This document shows, piece by piece, positions 7,140-16,900 of a stretch of 60,329 bases of DNA (positions are counted from its first letter, which is position 1; each line of letters opens with the position of its first letter). The stretch lies in assembly GCA_001803315.1 (NCBI GenBank), contig MHBQ01000039.1, positions 1 through 60,329 of the forward strand, in the 5' to 3' direction. The DNA is from Lentisphaerae bacterium RIFOXYC12_FULL_60_16. GTDB taxonomy: Bacteria; Verrucomicrobiota; Kiritimatiellia; UBA8416; YA12-FULL-60-10. A program made the position numbers and the translations under genes. The notes below the pieces were generated by a model. That model did no database searches. It worked only from the letters and a program-made list of their open reading frames with translations, and was not told the DNA's origin.

Positions 7140-10100
7140 GTTGCCTTCCTCACCGCCTCATCCCGTCAAGAATCCTTCGTTGCTGGACCGGGTGATACGA
7201 TTCTGTCTGGAGAACAAGCTGGTGGTCGTCCTGATCGTAATTGCCACGATGGTCTGGGGCGCCATGGTGGCGCCGTTCGACTGGGACGTGGGCGGTCTCA
7301 TCCGCGACCCGGTTCCGGTGGACGCCATCCCGGACATTGGCGAAAACCAGCAGATTGTGTTTACCGAATGGGAAGGCCGCTCGCCGCAGGACATCGAGAA
7401 CCAGATCACCTATCCGCTGACCGTCTCGCTCCTCGGTATTCCCAAGGTCAAAACGATCCGCAGTCGGTCCATGTTCGGATTCTCTAGCATTTTCATCATT
7501 TTCGAGGAAGACGCCGAGTTTTACTGGACGCGCAGTCGGGTGCTCGAGAAATTGAGCAGTCTTCCTGCCGGAGTGCTGCCGGAAGGCGTGCAGCCCACCC
7601 TTGGGCCGGATGCCACGGCGCTGGGCCAGGTCTTTTGGTACACCTTGGAAGGCCTGGATGAGGACGGCATCCCAACCGGCGGGTGGGGACTGGATGAATT
7701 GCGTGGCATCCAGGACTGGCATGTCCGTTTTGCGCTGCTTTCCGCCGAAGGCATCAGCGAAGTCGCTTCCGTGGGCGGCTACGTTCAGGAGTATCAGATT
7801 GACGTGGATCCCGACGCGCTCCGCGCGCACGATGTGACGCTGGACGATGTCTATCGCGCGGTGAAGGAGTGTAATCTGGATATTGGGGCCCGCTCCATCG
7901 AGATCAACAAGGTCGAATACCTTATCCGCGGCATCGGATTCATCAAAACGCTGGCCGACATTGAGGAGGCCGTTCTCCGTGTCCGGGATGGGGCGCCGCT
8001 GCAGGTGCGGCATGTAGCCAGAGTGTCCAAAGGGCCGGCATTTCGACAGGGTGCGCTCGACAAGGAAGGCGCCGAGGCGGTTGGCGGTGTGGTGGTCGTG
8101 CGATATGGCGCCAACCCGTTGAAATCCATTCAGAACGTCAAAGCCGAGATTGAGCGGATTGCGCCCGGTTTGCCGCGCAAAGCGATCATTGACTTTACCC
8201 GAACTACCCGGACGGAGGTCGAGGGGGTGGCGCGCGAGCAGGGCTTCGAAGCCTACTCCGGCGCCGAACTGAACCAGGACGCTTGGGTGAAATGGCTGCG
8301 GAGTGTCCCGAAAGCGCAACAGCCCGACTGGGTGAAGCTCAGTCAGGTGAAAATCGTGCCGTTTTACGATCGCACAGGGCTTATCTACGAAACGCTCGGC
8401 ACGCTCAGTAGTGCGCTGTACCTGCAAATCCTGGTTACCATCATTGTGGTTCTCGTCATGGTGACGCACCTGCGCAGTTCGGCGCTGATTTCGGCCGTGA
8501 TGCCGGTGGCGGTGGCCATGTGCTTCATCTTTATGAAGGTGTTTGGTGTGGACGCAAACATTGTGGCCCTCAGTGGTATTGCCATCGCCATCGGCACCGT
8601 GGTGGATATGGGAATTCTTGTGTGCGAGAACATCCTGCGCCATCTCGACGAGGCGACGCCGAATGAAAATCGCCTGGAGACGATTTATCGCGCCGCGAGC
8701 GAAGAGGGTAGCGCCGTGCTGACCGCCGTCTGCACCACCGTCGTCAGCTTCATGGCCGTCTTTGCCTTGGAAGGCGCCGAAGGAAAGCTGTTCAAGCCGT
8801 TGGCGTTCACCTACATCTTCGTGCTTGCCTCGTCGCTGGTGGTCGCACTCACCATTGTCCCTGCGTTGGCCCATGTGTTGATCGTCGGAAAGGGAGCCCC
8901 CCCCCGGCGGGGTATGCCGGGACGGCTGAAGACTTTGGGTCTGGCGTTGCTCTTCGGCACAGGGGTGGCGCTGGCCATCGTTGTGAACCGGTGGGTCGGG
9001 GCGCTGGTTGCGGCGTTTGCGGTCTGGCAATACAGTTCTGCCTGGATTCCCGAACGAATCCTGAAAGGCATGCATCGTTCGGGGATCTGGCTGGTCGTAT
9101 TCGCCGTGGCTGCATGGCTCACGACCCGATGGCTGCCGGTCGGACCGGAGAAAGGGTTTATCCGGAATTTTCTGTGGATGGGGGGCGCCATCGGTTCCAT
9201 TCTCGGCATCTTTCTTGGTTATCGCAAGCTGTATCCGCGCATGCTGCGCTGGTGCCTGGACCACAAACTGTTGTTTGCGGTCGTTCCGGCCATCGTTTAC
9301 GTTTTCGGTCTGCTGGCGTGGCTGGGCTTCGAACGGCTGTTCGGCTGGCTGCCGGAGCCGGTGAAGCGATTTGCGCCGGTCTCCTGTGTGCTGCACGCGT
9401 TTCCCGGTCTGGGCAAGGAATTCATGCCGCCGTTGGACGAGGGCTCCTACCTCTTTATGCCAACGACCATGCCGCATGCGAGCATCGGGGAAGCGCTCGA
9501 TGTGCTTCAGAAGCAGGATATGGCCATGCTCGGGGTGCCGGAGATTGATAGTGCGGTTGGAAAATTGGGCCGGGCCGACACGCCGCTGGATCCCGCGCCG
9601 ACCGAAATGTTCGAGACGGTGATCAACTATAAGCCGCAATTTCTGAGCGACCGCGACGGGCGACGGCTCCGGTTCAAGCATGATCCGGATGACACCGATC
9701 TGTTTCGGACGCCGGACGGCGCCCCGGTCGCCGCGCCTGACGGCGAACCTTACACCGTGCCGGGGCGGTTCGAGCGCGATGCCGATGGCCGCCTCATTCC
9801 CCATCCGCGAGGCAAACCGTTCCGTCTCTGGCGGCCCGCGCTGGATCCTGCCCTGAATCCGGGCCGTGTGGCCTGGGAGGGAATCCGTGAGCCCGACGAT
9901 ATCTGGAATGCCCTGGTCAAGGCGGTGGAATTGCCCGGCACCACCTCGGCGCCGCGCTTGCAACCGATTGCCGCGCGAATCGTCATGCTACAAAGCGGCA
10001 TGCGCGCGCCCATGGGTGTTAAAGTCAAAGGCCCCACGCTGGAGGCGATCGAGGAGACCGGCTTCCAGATCGAGAAATTCCTCAAGGACGTTCCGTCCGT

Positions 10101-11244
10101 GGAGGCCAATACCGTCATCGCCGATCGCGTTATCGGCAAGCCGTATCTTGAAATCCACATTAACCGGGAGTCTGCCGCACGTTACGGGGTTTCGATTGCC
10201 AGCGTGCAGGAGGCCATCGAGGTGGCCGTGGGCGGCAAGCGCATTACGACCACCGTGGAAGGCCGTGAGCGCTACCCGGTGCGTGTCCGGTATCCACGCG
10301 AGTTGCGGGATTCCGTCGAAACATTGCAGCGCATCCTGATTGCAGGCGAGGGCGGCGCACAGGTGCCGCTTGCGCAGGTGGCCGACATTGAGTACGTCCG
10401 CGGTCCGCAGGAGATCAAGAGTGAAGACACCTTCCTGACCGGCTATATTTTGTTCGACAAAAAGCCGGACCGGGCCGAAGTGGACGTGGTTGAGGAATGC
10501 GCCCGCTACCTGAACCACAAGATGGAGACCGGTGAATTCATCCTGCCGCCGAATGTGTCGTTCCGCTTCGCGGGGAGCTATGAAAATCAACTCCGATCCG
10601 AGAAAAAACTGATGGTTGTATTACCGATGTCGCTTTTCATCATTTTCCTCATCCTCTATCTCCAGTTCCGCGACATTCCGACGGCGATGCTGGTGTTCGT
10701 GGATATCGCGTCCTCATGGATGGCGGGGTTCATTATGCTGTGGCTGTATGCCCAGCCCTGGTTCCTCGATTTTGCTCCGTTCGGCGTGAATCTGCGCGAA
10801 CTGCTGCAGATCCACCCCGTCAACCTCAGCGTGGCGATCTGGGTGGGTTTTCTCGCCCTTTTCGGCATTGCCACCGACGATGGCGTCGTCTTGTCAACCT
10901 ATCTCAATGACTGCTTCGCCGGAACGGAAGTCGGATCCAAACACGATATCCGGGAGCTTACGGTTCAGGGCGCCAGCCGCCGTGTGCGCGCTTGCCTGAT
11001 GACCACCGCCACGACCGTGATTGCCTTTCTGCCAGTGTTCACGTCCACCGGTCGCGGTTCCGACGTCATGCGGCCCATGGCCATCCCGGTCTTCGCCGGC
11101 ATGATGATGGCCATTATCACGCCCATCTTTGTGCCCGTGCTCTATTGCCTGCTGAAGGAAATCAAGTTTGTCCTGCGGCTGCCGGACTGTGTTCTTCGCA
11201 TTGCCGTAGCACGGGAACCGGGGACTGAAGGGCGGGCGTCGTGA
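7132..11244 (+). CDS. cusA: CusA-like heavy-metal RND efflux pump, enlarged
   Basis: This 1370-residue inner-membrane proton-driven pump is about 320 residues longer than E. coli CusA. RND landmarks are PVDAIPDIGENQQIVFTEW at the N-terminus, the TM4 region ALSGIAIAIGTVVDMGILVC and the C-terminal TGRGSDVMRPMAIPVFAGMM. Three additions stand out: a soluble insert near residues 370-405, an extra hydrophobic block at about 588-700 that could add several helices, and a charged insert near 838-910 with DGRRLRFKHDPDDTDLF. ATG 7132 overlaps cusB. A role in Cu(I)/Ag(I) efflux is inferred from the accessory proteins. Confidence 0.9.
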   Translation: MSELPSSPPHPVKNPSLLDRVIRFCLENKLVVVLIVIATMVWGAMVAPFDWDVGGLIRDPVPVDAIPDIGENQQIVFTEWEGRSPQDIENQITYPLTVSLLGIPKVKTIRSRSMFGFSSIFIIFEEDAEFYWTRSRVLEKLSSLPAGVLPEGVQPTLGPDATALGQVFWYTLEGLDEDGIPTGGWGLDELRGIQDWHVRFALLSAEGISEVASVGGYVQEYQIDVDPDALRAHDVTLDDVYRAVKECNLDIGARSIEINKVEYLIRGIGFIKTLADIEEAVLRVRDGAPLQVRHVARVSKGPAFRQGALDKEGAEAVGGVVVVRYGANPLKSIQNVKAEIERIAPGLPRKAIIDFTRTTRTEVEGVAREQGFEAYSGAELNQDAWVKWLRSVPKAQQPDWVKLSQVKIVPFYDRTGLIYETLGTLSSALYLQILVTIIVVLVMVTHLRSSALISAVMPVAVAMCFIFMKVFGVDANIVALSGIAIAIGTVVDMGILVCENILRHLDEATPNENRLETIYRAASEEGSAVLTAVCTTVVSFMAVFALEGAEGKLFKPLAFTYIFVLASSLVVALTIVPALAHVLIVGKGAPPRRGMPGRLKTLGLALLFGTGVALAIVVNRWVGALVAAFAVWQYSSAWIPERILKGMHRSGIWLVVFAVAAWLTTRWLPVGPEKGFIRNFLWMGGAIGSILGIFLGYRKLYPRMLRWCLDHKLLFAVVPAIVYVFGLLAWLGFERLFGWLPEPVKRFAPVSCVLHAFPGLGKEFMPPLDEGSYLFMPTTMPHASIGEALDVLQKQDMAMLGVPEIDSAVGKLGRADTPLDPAPTEMFETVINYKPQFLSDRDGRRLRFKHDPDDTDLFRTPDGAPVAAPDGEPYTVPGRFERDADGRLIPHPRGKPFRLWRPALDPALNPGRVAWEGIREPDDIWNALVKAVELPGTTSAPRLQPIAARIVMLQSGMRAPMGVKVKGPTLEAIEETGFQIEKFLKDVPSVEANTVIADRVIGKPYLEIHINRESAARYGVSIASVQEAIEVAVGGKRITTTVEGRERYPVRVRYPRELRDSVETLQRILIAGEGGAQVPLAQVADIEYVRGPQEIKSEDTFLTGYILFDKKPDRAEVDVVEECARYLNHKMETGEFILPPNVSFRFAGSYENQLRSEKKLMVVLPMSLFIIFLILYLQFRDIPTAMLVFVDIASSWMAGFIMLWLYAQPWFLDFAPFGVNLRELLQIHPVNLSVAIWVGFLALFGIATDDGVVLSTYLNDCFAGTEVGSKHDIRELTVQGASRRVRACLMTTATTVIAFLPVFTSTGRGSDVMRPMAIPVFAGMMMAIITPIFVPVLYCLLKEIKFVLRLPDCVLRIAVAREPGTEGRAS

Positions 11245-11357
11245 ACGCCGTGGCTCGGGGACTTGGACGTCGATGTCGCTTCCCTGGAAGCGCGAAAAGG
11301 GGGGGGACGGGAAACGAGGAGTATATGTGTAGGACGGACGTAAAAGGAGGTGCGAGA

Positions 11358-11696
11358 ATGAGAGCGACGCATTGTGCAAGAGTATGGCTCGTTGCAGGCC
11401 TGTTGGTCTGCGGAACCGCCTTATCGGCGCTGGTCACCGGTTGCGGAACCGTCGGACAATCATCAACGGTCGAGTCCGGTGCTCTCTGCCCGACCTGTAA
11501 CCGGAAAGTCGCCCGGTTCCACCCGAAGCGGGGGACGACATACCGGAAAGTGGCCTGCCCGTCGTGCGGTACGGTCAGAGTACTCGACACGCAAGTGGGT
11601 ACGGACGAACTCGTCCATATGTGTGAGCGTTGCGGACAGCTTGTCGACAAGTGCCCGGAGTGCAGAAAACAGGCTGACCCATTAAAGCAACCGTAA
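11358..11696 (+). CDS. Lipoprotein with four CxxC pairs
   Basis: This 112-residue protein has a lipoprotein signal ending LVTGC and then four CxxC pairs: CPTC, CPSC, CERC and CPEC. The spacing suggests one or two zinc-ribbon-like or soft-metal sites. ATG 11358 follows a near-perfect ribosome site (aaaaggagg). It lies 113 bases after cusA, across a G-rich stretch. It is probably the last gene of the efflux operon and a periplasmic metal-binding lipoprotein. No named family is recognised. Confidence 0.7.
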   Translation: MRATHCARVWLVAGLLVCGTALSALVTGCGTVGQSSTVESGALCPTCNRKVARFHPKRGTTYRKVACPSCGTVRVLDTQVGTDELVHMCERCGQLVDKCPECRKQADPLKQP

Positions 11697-11712
11697 GCGG
11701 AGATAAACGAGG

Positions 11713-12474
11713 ATGCCGGACGCGCAAGAACATACATACGATCCCCTGCGCGCCCTGATTGCGCGATGGAAGGACGATCCGAATTCGACGTACCGCATCT
11801 GGTTTCTGTGGGAAGACCGCCTCAAGAACTTCCGGTCGATTCGCAGCGGCATCGCGCAAGTCGTCGCGGAGATCGAAACGGATACGTTCGGGAATGTGTA
11901 CAAACACTCGTCCCTGGAAACGGTGGTGGGCTCCATTGCCGAGCAACGGCAGATTTTCAAGGGTGCCGATCACACCCATTCGTAGGTACAGGGATGGCTC
12001 CGCGATTTGGGACGGGCGCTGGGCTTCCACGTATGGATTGCCGCTAATGATCGTGGCCGGGCCTATGGCGAAGGGCGATTGAGTGATGGCTGCCTCGACG
12101 CGTTGCCCGGGGCACTGACCGACGCGCCGGGCGGGGAGGCCGTGCGACTGATTGATGTGCTGTGGATCGAAAACGGCACGGGGCGCGTGAGCGGTGCGTT
12201 TGAGGTTGAGCATACCACCTCGATCTATTCCGGCATCGTGCGTCTGCTCGATCTGGCGCAGGGCGCCGCCGATTCGGCCCGGGGACTTTTCCTGGTCGCG
12301 CCCGATGACCGCGAGGCGCAGGTTCGCGCGCAACTGGCGAGGCCCGCGTTCAGCCGGATCGGCGATCTGCGCGTTCGTTTCCTGCCGTATGGCGAACTGG
12401 CCACACATCGCGAGGCCATGGCGCGATTCGGACAGGGAATGAAAGCTGTTGAGGCGGTGGCCCGCCGACTGTAA
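11713..12474 (+). pseudogene. Interrupted nuclease-like gene (PD-(D/E)XK-type C-terminal domain), in-frame TAG
   Basis: One reading frame from ATG 11713 to TAA 12472-12474 is split by TAG at 11983-11985. Before the stop it reads SIAEQRQIFKGADHTHS. After it comes VQGWLRDLGRALGFHVWIA, then IDVLWIE and AFEVEHTTSIYSGIVRLLDL, and LFLVAPDDREAQV. In homologues as I recall them, GADH is followed by a conserved block (WKPKLRIPDIYE) that is missing here, so a deletion probably accompanies the stop. The D...ExE pattern resembles restriction-endonuclease-like folds. It is most likely a decayed remnant. The family name is not certain. Confidence 0.6.
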
Positions 12475-12506
12475 CCCATGCAGGAGACGGTGAACCGCGA
12501 AACGAT

Positions 12507-12719
12507 AAAACGATCCTTGCCTTGCTTCCCCTCCTGACGTCTGTAGGCCGTGGTGCGGACGTGATGAAGCCGATGGCGATTCCCTCAGTCGGTGGGATGG
12601 CGGTGAGTCTGATCACACTGTTCATCGTGCCGCGCGTGTTTTGTGCCGTGGAGGAATGGAAGTGGAAACGGGCGCATCAAACGGTTTCGGAGCCGCTCCG
12701 TGGAATGACTGACCGCTGA
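12507..12719 (+). pseudogene. Remnant of the C-terminus of a second RND metal pump
   Basis: The frame reads TILALLPLLTSVGRGADVMK then PMAIPSVGGMAVSLITLFIV, ending at 12719. It is collinear with the last transmembrane region of the intact CusA-like pump at 11010-11150 (TGRGSDVMRPMAIP). The rest of the gene is absent and no ribosome site or start precedes it. It appears to be the tail of a divergent paralogue rather than an exact copy, left by deletion or recombination. Confidence 0.7.
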
Positions 12720-12735
12720 CCGGAATGGCGCTTAC

Positions 12736-12912
12736 TTAAGCACTTCCTTCGAACACGGCTCGCCGGACAATGCTTGTAACATGTCTTTGTAATCTTCGTT
12801 CAACATGATGGCGGTTGCTCAAGGATGTGACTTCCCGGGTAAGTGACCAGACCAGGTTGATCCGGTCGGCCGGAGAACCGGGAACAAAATCATCATTTCG
12901 CTTGTCAGACAT
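12736..12912 (-). CDS. Small conserved-looking hypothetical protein
   Basis: This is a 58-residue frame on the minus strand from ATG 12912. It contains NDDFVPGSPADRINLVWSLT and VERRLQRHVTSIVRR. It resembles short bacterial proteins with a DDF.PGTP..R...VW.LT pattern that I recall as often lying beside nucleotidyltransferase or toxin-like genes. No partner gene is next to it here, and it sits beside two gene remnants, so it may be an orphan. An upstream ATG at 12942 would add ten residues. The function is unknown. Confidence 0.5.
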   Translation of the reverse strand: MSDKRNDDFVPGSPADRINLVWSLTREVTSLSNRHHVERRLQRHVTSIVRRAVFEGSA

Positions 12913-13011
12913 CCGATGCCGTTCGGTGATGTTCCGATTCATGTAAGTATGTTAACATTGTATAGGCGGCATATCAATCAGATAGCATCGAATCACCTTA
13001 CGCCATGGAGA

Positions 13012-13677
13012 CTAACCTGGCGAACGGGTGAAGGTGACGATGCCGGGACCGACGCAGTCGACGGGCTTGCCGGGGATGGTGCGCAGGGCGGAAGGTGACG
13101 GGATGCCGTAACCGGTCTGTCCGGCGGGGAGGAGTTTCATTAAGGCATGCAGTTCTTCCCAGTCATCGGCTTCGGCATGGGTGTCGCAATAAACCGGGGC
13201 AATGCCGAGACAGGGGAAAAGTTCGGCGGTGGAGTCGTCCTGATGGTCCCGCCACCGGACCCAGCCTTTGGCCAGCATGATGCTGCCGGCCGACAATCCG
13301 ATGAATGCTTTTCCGGCAGCATGCAAACCGAGCAGAAACGCGATGAGATCATGGTTTGCCAGCACGGCCATGCCGGCCTCCACGTCGCCGCCGCTGACGA
13401 AAATGACATCGGCGCTTTTCAGCAGGGTTTCTGTGGTTTCGATCCGAACCCGTTTACCCACAGTCGGGGCAAGCGTGACTGCTCCGGCCCCGGCAGCCTG
13501 TAGCAGGTCCGCCATGCGTTTGAAGAAACCCGGATCGTCTTCGCTGGCGGAACCCAGGTAGGCAACCGAGGGGGAGTCCTGTCCGCTGTCGGACAAGGCC
13601 CGGGCCAGCAATTCAACCAGGTGTTTCCGGCTGGATCCCGGTCCGCCCGCCAACAGCCATGTGGGGTTACGTTTCAT
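13012..13677 (-). CDS. Peptidase S51-like / cyanophycinase-like protein
   Basis: This 221-residue protein has LLAGGPGSS at the N-terminus, FVSGGDVEAGM in the middle and FIGLSAGSIMLA. The last is the nucleophile elbow with the active serine of the S51 family (dipeptidase E, cyanophycinase), which has a class I glutamine amidotransferase-like fold. His in CDTHAEADDW may be part of the active site. ATG 13677 is chosen because the longer frame to 13767 adds residues lacking similarity. It stands alone between the decayed patch and the large glycosidase gene. The substrate cannot be told. Confidence 0.75.
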   Translation of the reverse strand: MKRNPTWLLAGGPGSSRKHLVELLARALSDSGQDSPSVAYLGSASEDDPGFFKRMADLLQAAGAGAVTLAPTVGKRVRIETTETLLKSADVIFVSGGDVEAGMAVLANHDLIAFLLGLHAAGKAFIGLSAGSIMLAKGWVRWRDHQDDSTAELFPCLGIAPVYCDTHAEADDWEELHALMKLLPAGQTGYGIPSPSALRTIPGKPVDCVGPGIVTFTRSPG

Positions 13678-13770
13678 GTGGTTTCTTGCGAACGTGCCTG
13701 AGTGAGCAACATGGTGCATTGTTGGCCGATCATCCGGTGCCCGGAATCTTGAAAAATTCAGGGACAAACA

Positions 13771-13816
13771 AAATATTTGCAGAAATTTGTGGAAATTGCA
13801 CCTGCTGTTTCCTTTG
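13771..13816 (+). repeat. 46-base element shared with 25345-25390
   Basis: The stretch aaatatttgcagaaa..., then gtggaaattgcacctg, matches 25345-25390 at about 40 of 46 bases in the same orientation. Weaker similarity reaches about 15 bases further upstream. It lies in the 282-base gap 13678-13959, about 145 bases before the large secreted glycosidase-like gene. The gap has no gene. It could be a regulatory element or a remnant of a small dispersed repeat. Confidence 0.6.
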
Positions 13817-13959
13817 TGATACTACCACTGCATGTCACGGATCATCGAACGACGCTTCGTGCTGGTGCCCTTGGATTCCCTTGACGTCGCCAGGTCGTTC
13901 CCTGATTCTTAAAGCCGATGGTGCAAGCGAGAACAAAAAGCGCAGGAGAATTTCCCGTC

Positions 13960-16900
13960 ATGCAATCATCATTTCACCGACGAATCGGCGTGGTTCTTGG
14001 CCTTTGTCTACTTGGTGTGGCTATCGGGGGTCTGGCTGAAACGGGAAGGGCAGTAAGCTGGTGGAAGGCCGCGGACGGGAATCCGTCCCCGGAACTTGGC
14101 AGGATCCTGGGCGGAGATCTCGCTTCCTGGACCTTGGAGAACAGCCGCCGGCAACGGGTGTCAGGAACCGTAACGAACATCCTGGGCTGTCCGGCTCTCG
14201 TGGGGGACGCGAATGGCCTCCGATTGACACGACACACAGGGTACCCGGCAGGGACCGAGGTGGCGATCCGGTTCCAGTTTCATCCCAAGCTCCAGGAAAC
14301 CGTCTATTTTCGTCTTGCACTGGCGGTGCAGGATCCGTCCAGTGTCAACGAGCGGACGATCTTCTTTTCCTGTTCCATCCGCGGGGGGGCCGGGAACGCC
14401 CTTCAGTGCACGATCTCAGACCCGGTTATGGTCACGAGCGCCCCTCCCCAGGTTGTCCAGGCGGTACGACTGAACGAGATTTCCGAACGTAACCTTGGCT
14501 GGCCTGAACAACTCAGGAAGGAAATTGAACATGAATCCGCTTCCGTGCCTGCGTTGGAAGACCGCTGGTTTACCGTTCGCGCCCAGTTGAGAGAAGGTGG
14601 ATATCGTATCTACCTCGATGATCGTATCCTTCTTGACCGACAAGCTAAAGGCCTGGCGACCCGAGGAATGCTCCGTGTGGATACAACCGCGCATACAGCC
14701 ATCGGAGGATTCTCGGCGCGTTCCCTGGTGGATATCAGCCCCCTTTATGAACCGGTTCGATTGGACGGGTATGTGAATGCGGGAGCGCTGAACGGAGCGC
14801 CCGTGGACCACGCGGAATTACCGCCTGCCGGGGTTCCTGTGCCGGTGGATGGGGTTCCGTTTATCTTTGCCGAACCGGATGCACAATCGCGTGATCATCT
14901 GGATGTGGGGACAAGCTGGTTCCAGGGGGGATACCTGGAGGGACATCTCTACTCGCATAACGGCCCGTTCGGTGGCCGGTGGCCCGATGTGACGAGTGTG
15001 AATCCAGCCAGACTTCGGGTCAACCTTCCGTTTCGGCGATATCGGGCCATCCATCTTGTGGCTGCGGCTGACAATGAGCCAAACAGTGTGCCTGACGTGA
15101 CATTCCAATTCTACCGGCCACAGGCCGGGGCCCCGGTGAACGTGCCGGGTAAGGTCCCGGCATTTGACGGCAAGGCTTCCGGCACGACGGATCTTCCCGT
15201 ACGGTTAAAGGGGGGTCGCAAGGGAAACCTTCACCATGTCACGATCCCGATCGATCCCGGGGTGCTGGCGGACTTTGATGACCTGAAGACCCTGTCCGTG
15301 GAGATTACCAAAGCGGTCCGCCTGTTCCGTGGATATCCTGATCCTGCATTTTACAGTTACCATGCCGCCGGTTTGCCGAGCAGTGTGCATGTTTACGCGA
15401 TGACCTTTGAATCGGCTCCTGTCCAGATGGTGGTTGCCCCGGACACGATTGCACATGTATGGACGGCTCCCGCACAGCCGTCCTACACGATCGTACTGAG
15501 CAATCTGACCGCAAAACCGCGTCCGGTCAGCATCACCCTGTCGACCCGGAGCTATGACGGGGATGAAACGACGAAACAGGTGAAGGCAATCAGTGTGCCC
15601 GCGTCTGGAGGCACATCCTTCAAAATTCCGATTCCTTTGAAGCGATTTGGATATCACGAGGTAACCGTGGTCATGGATGATGCCGGTTCGTTGTGGACTG
15701 AATCGGTGAGTCTTGCCTACCTCCATCAGGACACCCGTGAACGCGGAAACTGGGAGCCCGGCAAGGGGATCTGTTTTGGTTCCTGGTTATGGGCCGGCGC
15801 ACATGGGACTCCGGGCCCGGAAGAGGAACTCCTGGTCCTGGCGCTCGCCGGTGGAGAGTGCCGGGGGGGCACCTTCCAGACATCGCCCGAGTCCGTCAAG
15901 GAGATCGCCCGCAAGTACGGCATGATCTCGCTCAAACAATTTGCGGGACAGGACCACTATGTGACTGCAGCACTGGCAGGAAACCTGACCAAGACCACCG
16001 AGACGGCTGCGGTGGAAATGTTCGTGAAGGCCCTTCGTGAAATCGAGACCCTTCCAAGCCCGATCACGCAGACACGATATGTATCGTTCTACCCGGAACC
16101 CCATATCGGTCCTTACACATCAGGGGCGTTGCCCGACTATTTCGGGGAACCGCCGGTTAAGTTGTCCGCCGCCGAGCAGGAACGGTTCGACTATTTCCTT
16201 CGCGGACTCAAGGTGGGGGTCCCGGTGGTTCGAAAGCTCTGGCCGGACGTCAAGATCATGTTCCCGCATGGAGACCCGATGTTCACGGCCCTGTTCCTCC
16301 GGATGAGCAAGGACGTTGCCCCGCTGATCGACGGGATAGCCGTGGATATCCCGGTATTTGAGCGGTTGCCCGAACAGCAGATTCACCAGGTAACATTGCA
16401 CCGTCTCTGGATGTGCAGGGAAGAATTCAGGAAGGCCGGAAAGACGAACATGGTTCTGCCCATCTATGAAGGGCCCTGCCTTCCGACACGGCCGGGCGCC
16501 CTGACCCAGGAAGCATGCGCGAACCAGATGTTGCGGTGTGCACTGATCCTGAGTGCGTACGGAGTCGACCAGTTTCCCGGCGCATGGAGTGTGTTTGAAT
16601 GCAGCGGATATTGGGGTGAACAGCACTACGGTGGCGGACTCATGCACCGGATTCCCCATCAACGGCCAAAACCAGTCTATGCGGCCCATGCCACGATGAC
16701 CCGTCAGTTGAACCGGTGCAATTTCCGGACATGGATACCAACCGGAAGTCTTTCGGCCTACTGCCTGCAGTATCAGCACTACCAACGGACCCAGGACCTT
16801 GTGCATGTGGTGTGGACCATTCGCGGCAGCCGACCGGTTACCCTCTCGCTCCCGGAAGGAAGTCGCCCGGCAGTCTTTGACGCCATGGATAATCCGGTTG

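Noticed and set aside
7150..9963. 937-codon open frame on the minus strand opposite cusA
   Set aside because: Composition is odd (His, Arg and Gln rich), with no family motifs. It is the mirror of a highly conserved RND gene in high-GC DNA, so it is a frame shadow.
11299..11315. Shared 17-18 base G-rich string with 26694-26710 (ggggggacgggaaac)
   Set aside because: Low complexity and short, so chance similarity is likely.
11983..11985. TAG as a recoded codon (pyrrolysine or readthrough) in the nuclease-like gene
   Set aside because: A conserved segment expected after GADH is missing, so deletion and decay explain it better than recoding.
12478..12600. ATG 12478 as start of a short gene (MQETVNRETIKRS)
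   Set aside because: The RND-like residues lie in a different frame; this frame ends quickly and has no partner motif.
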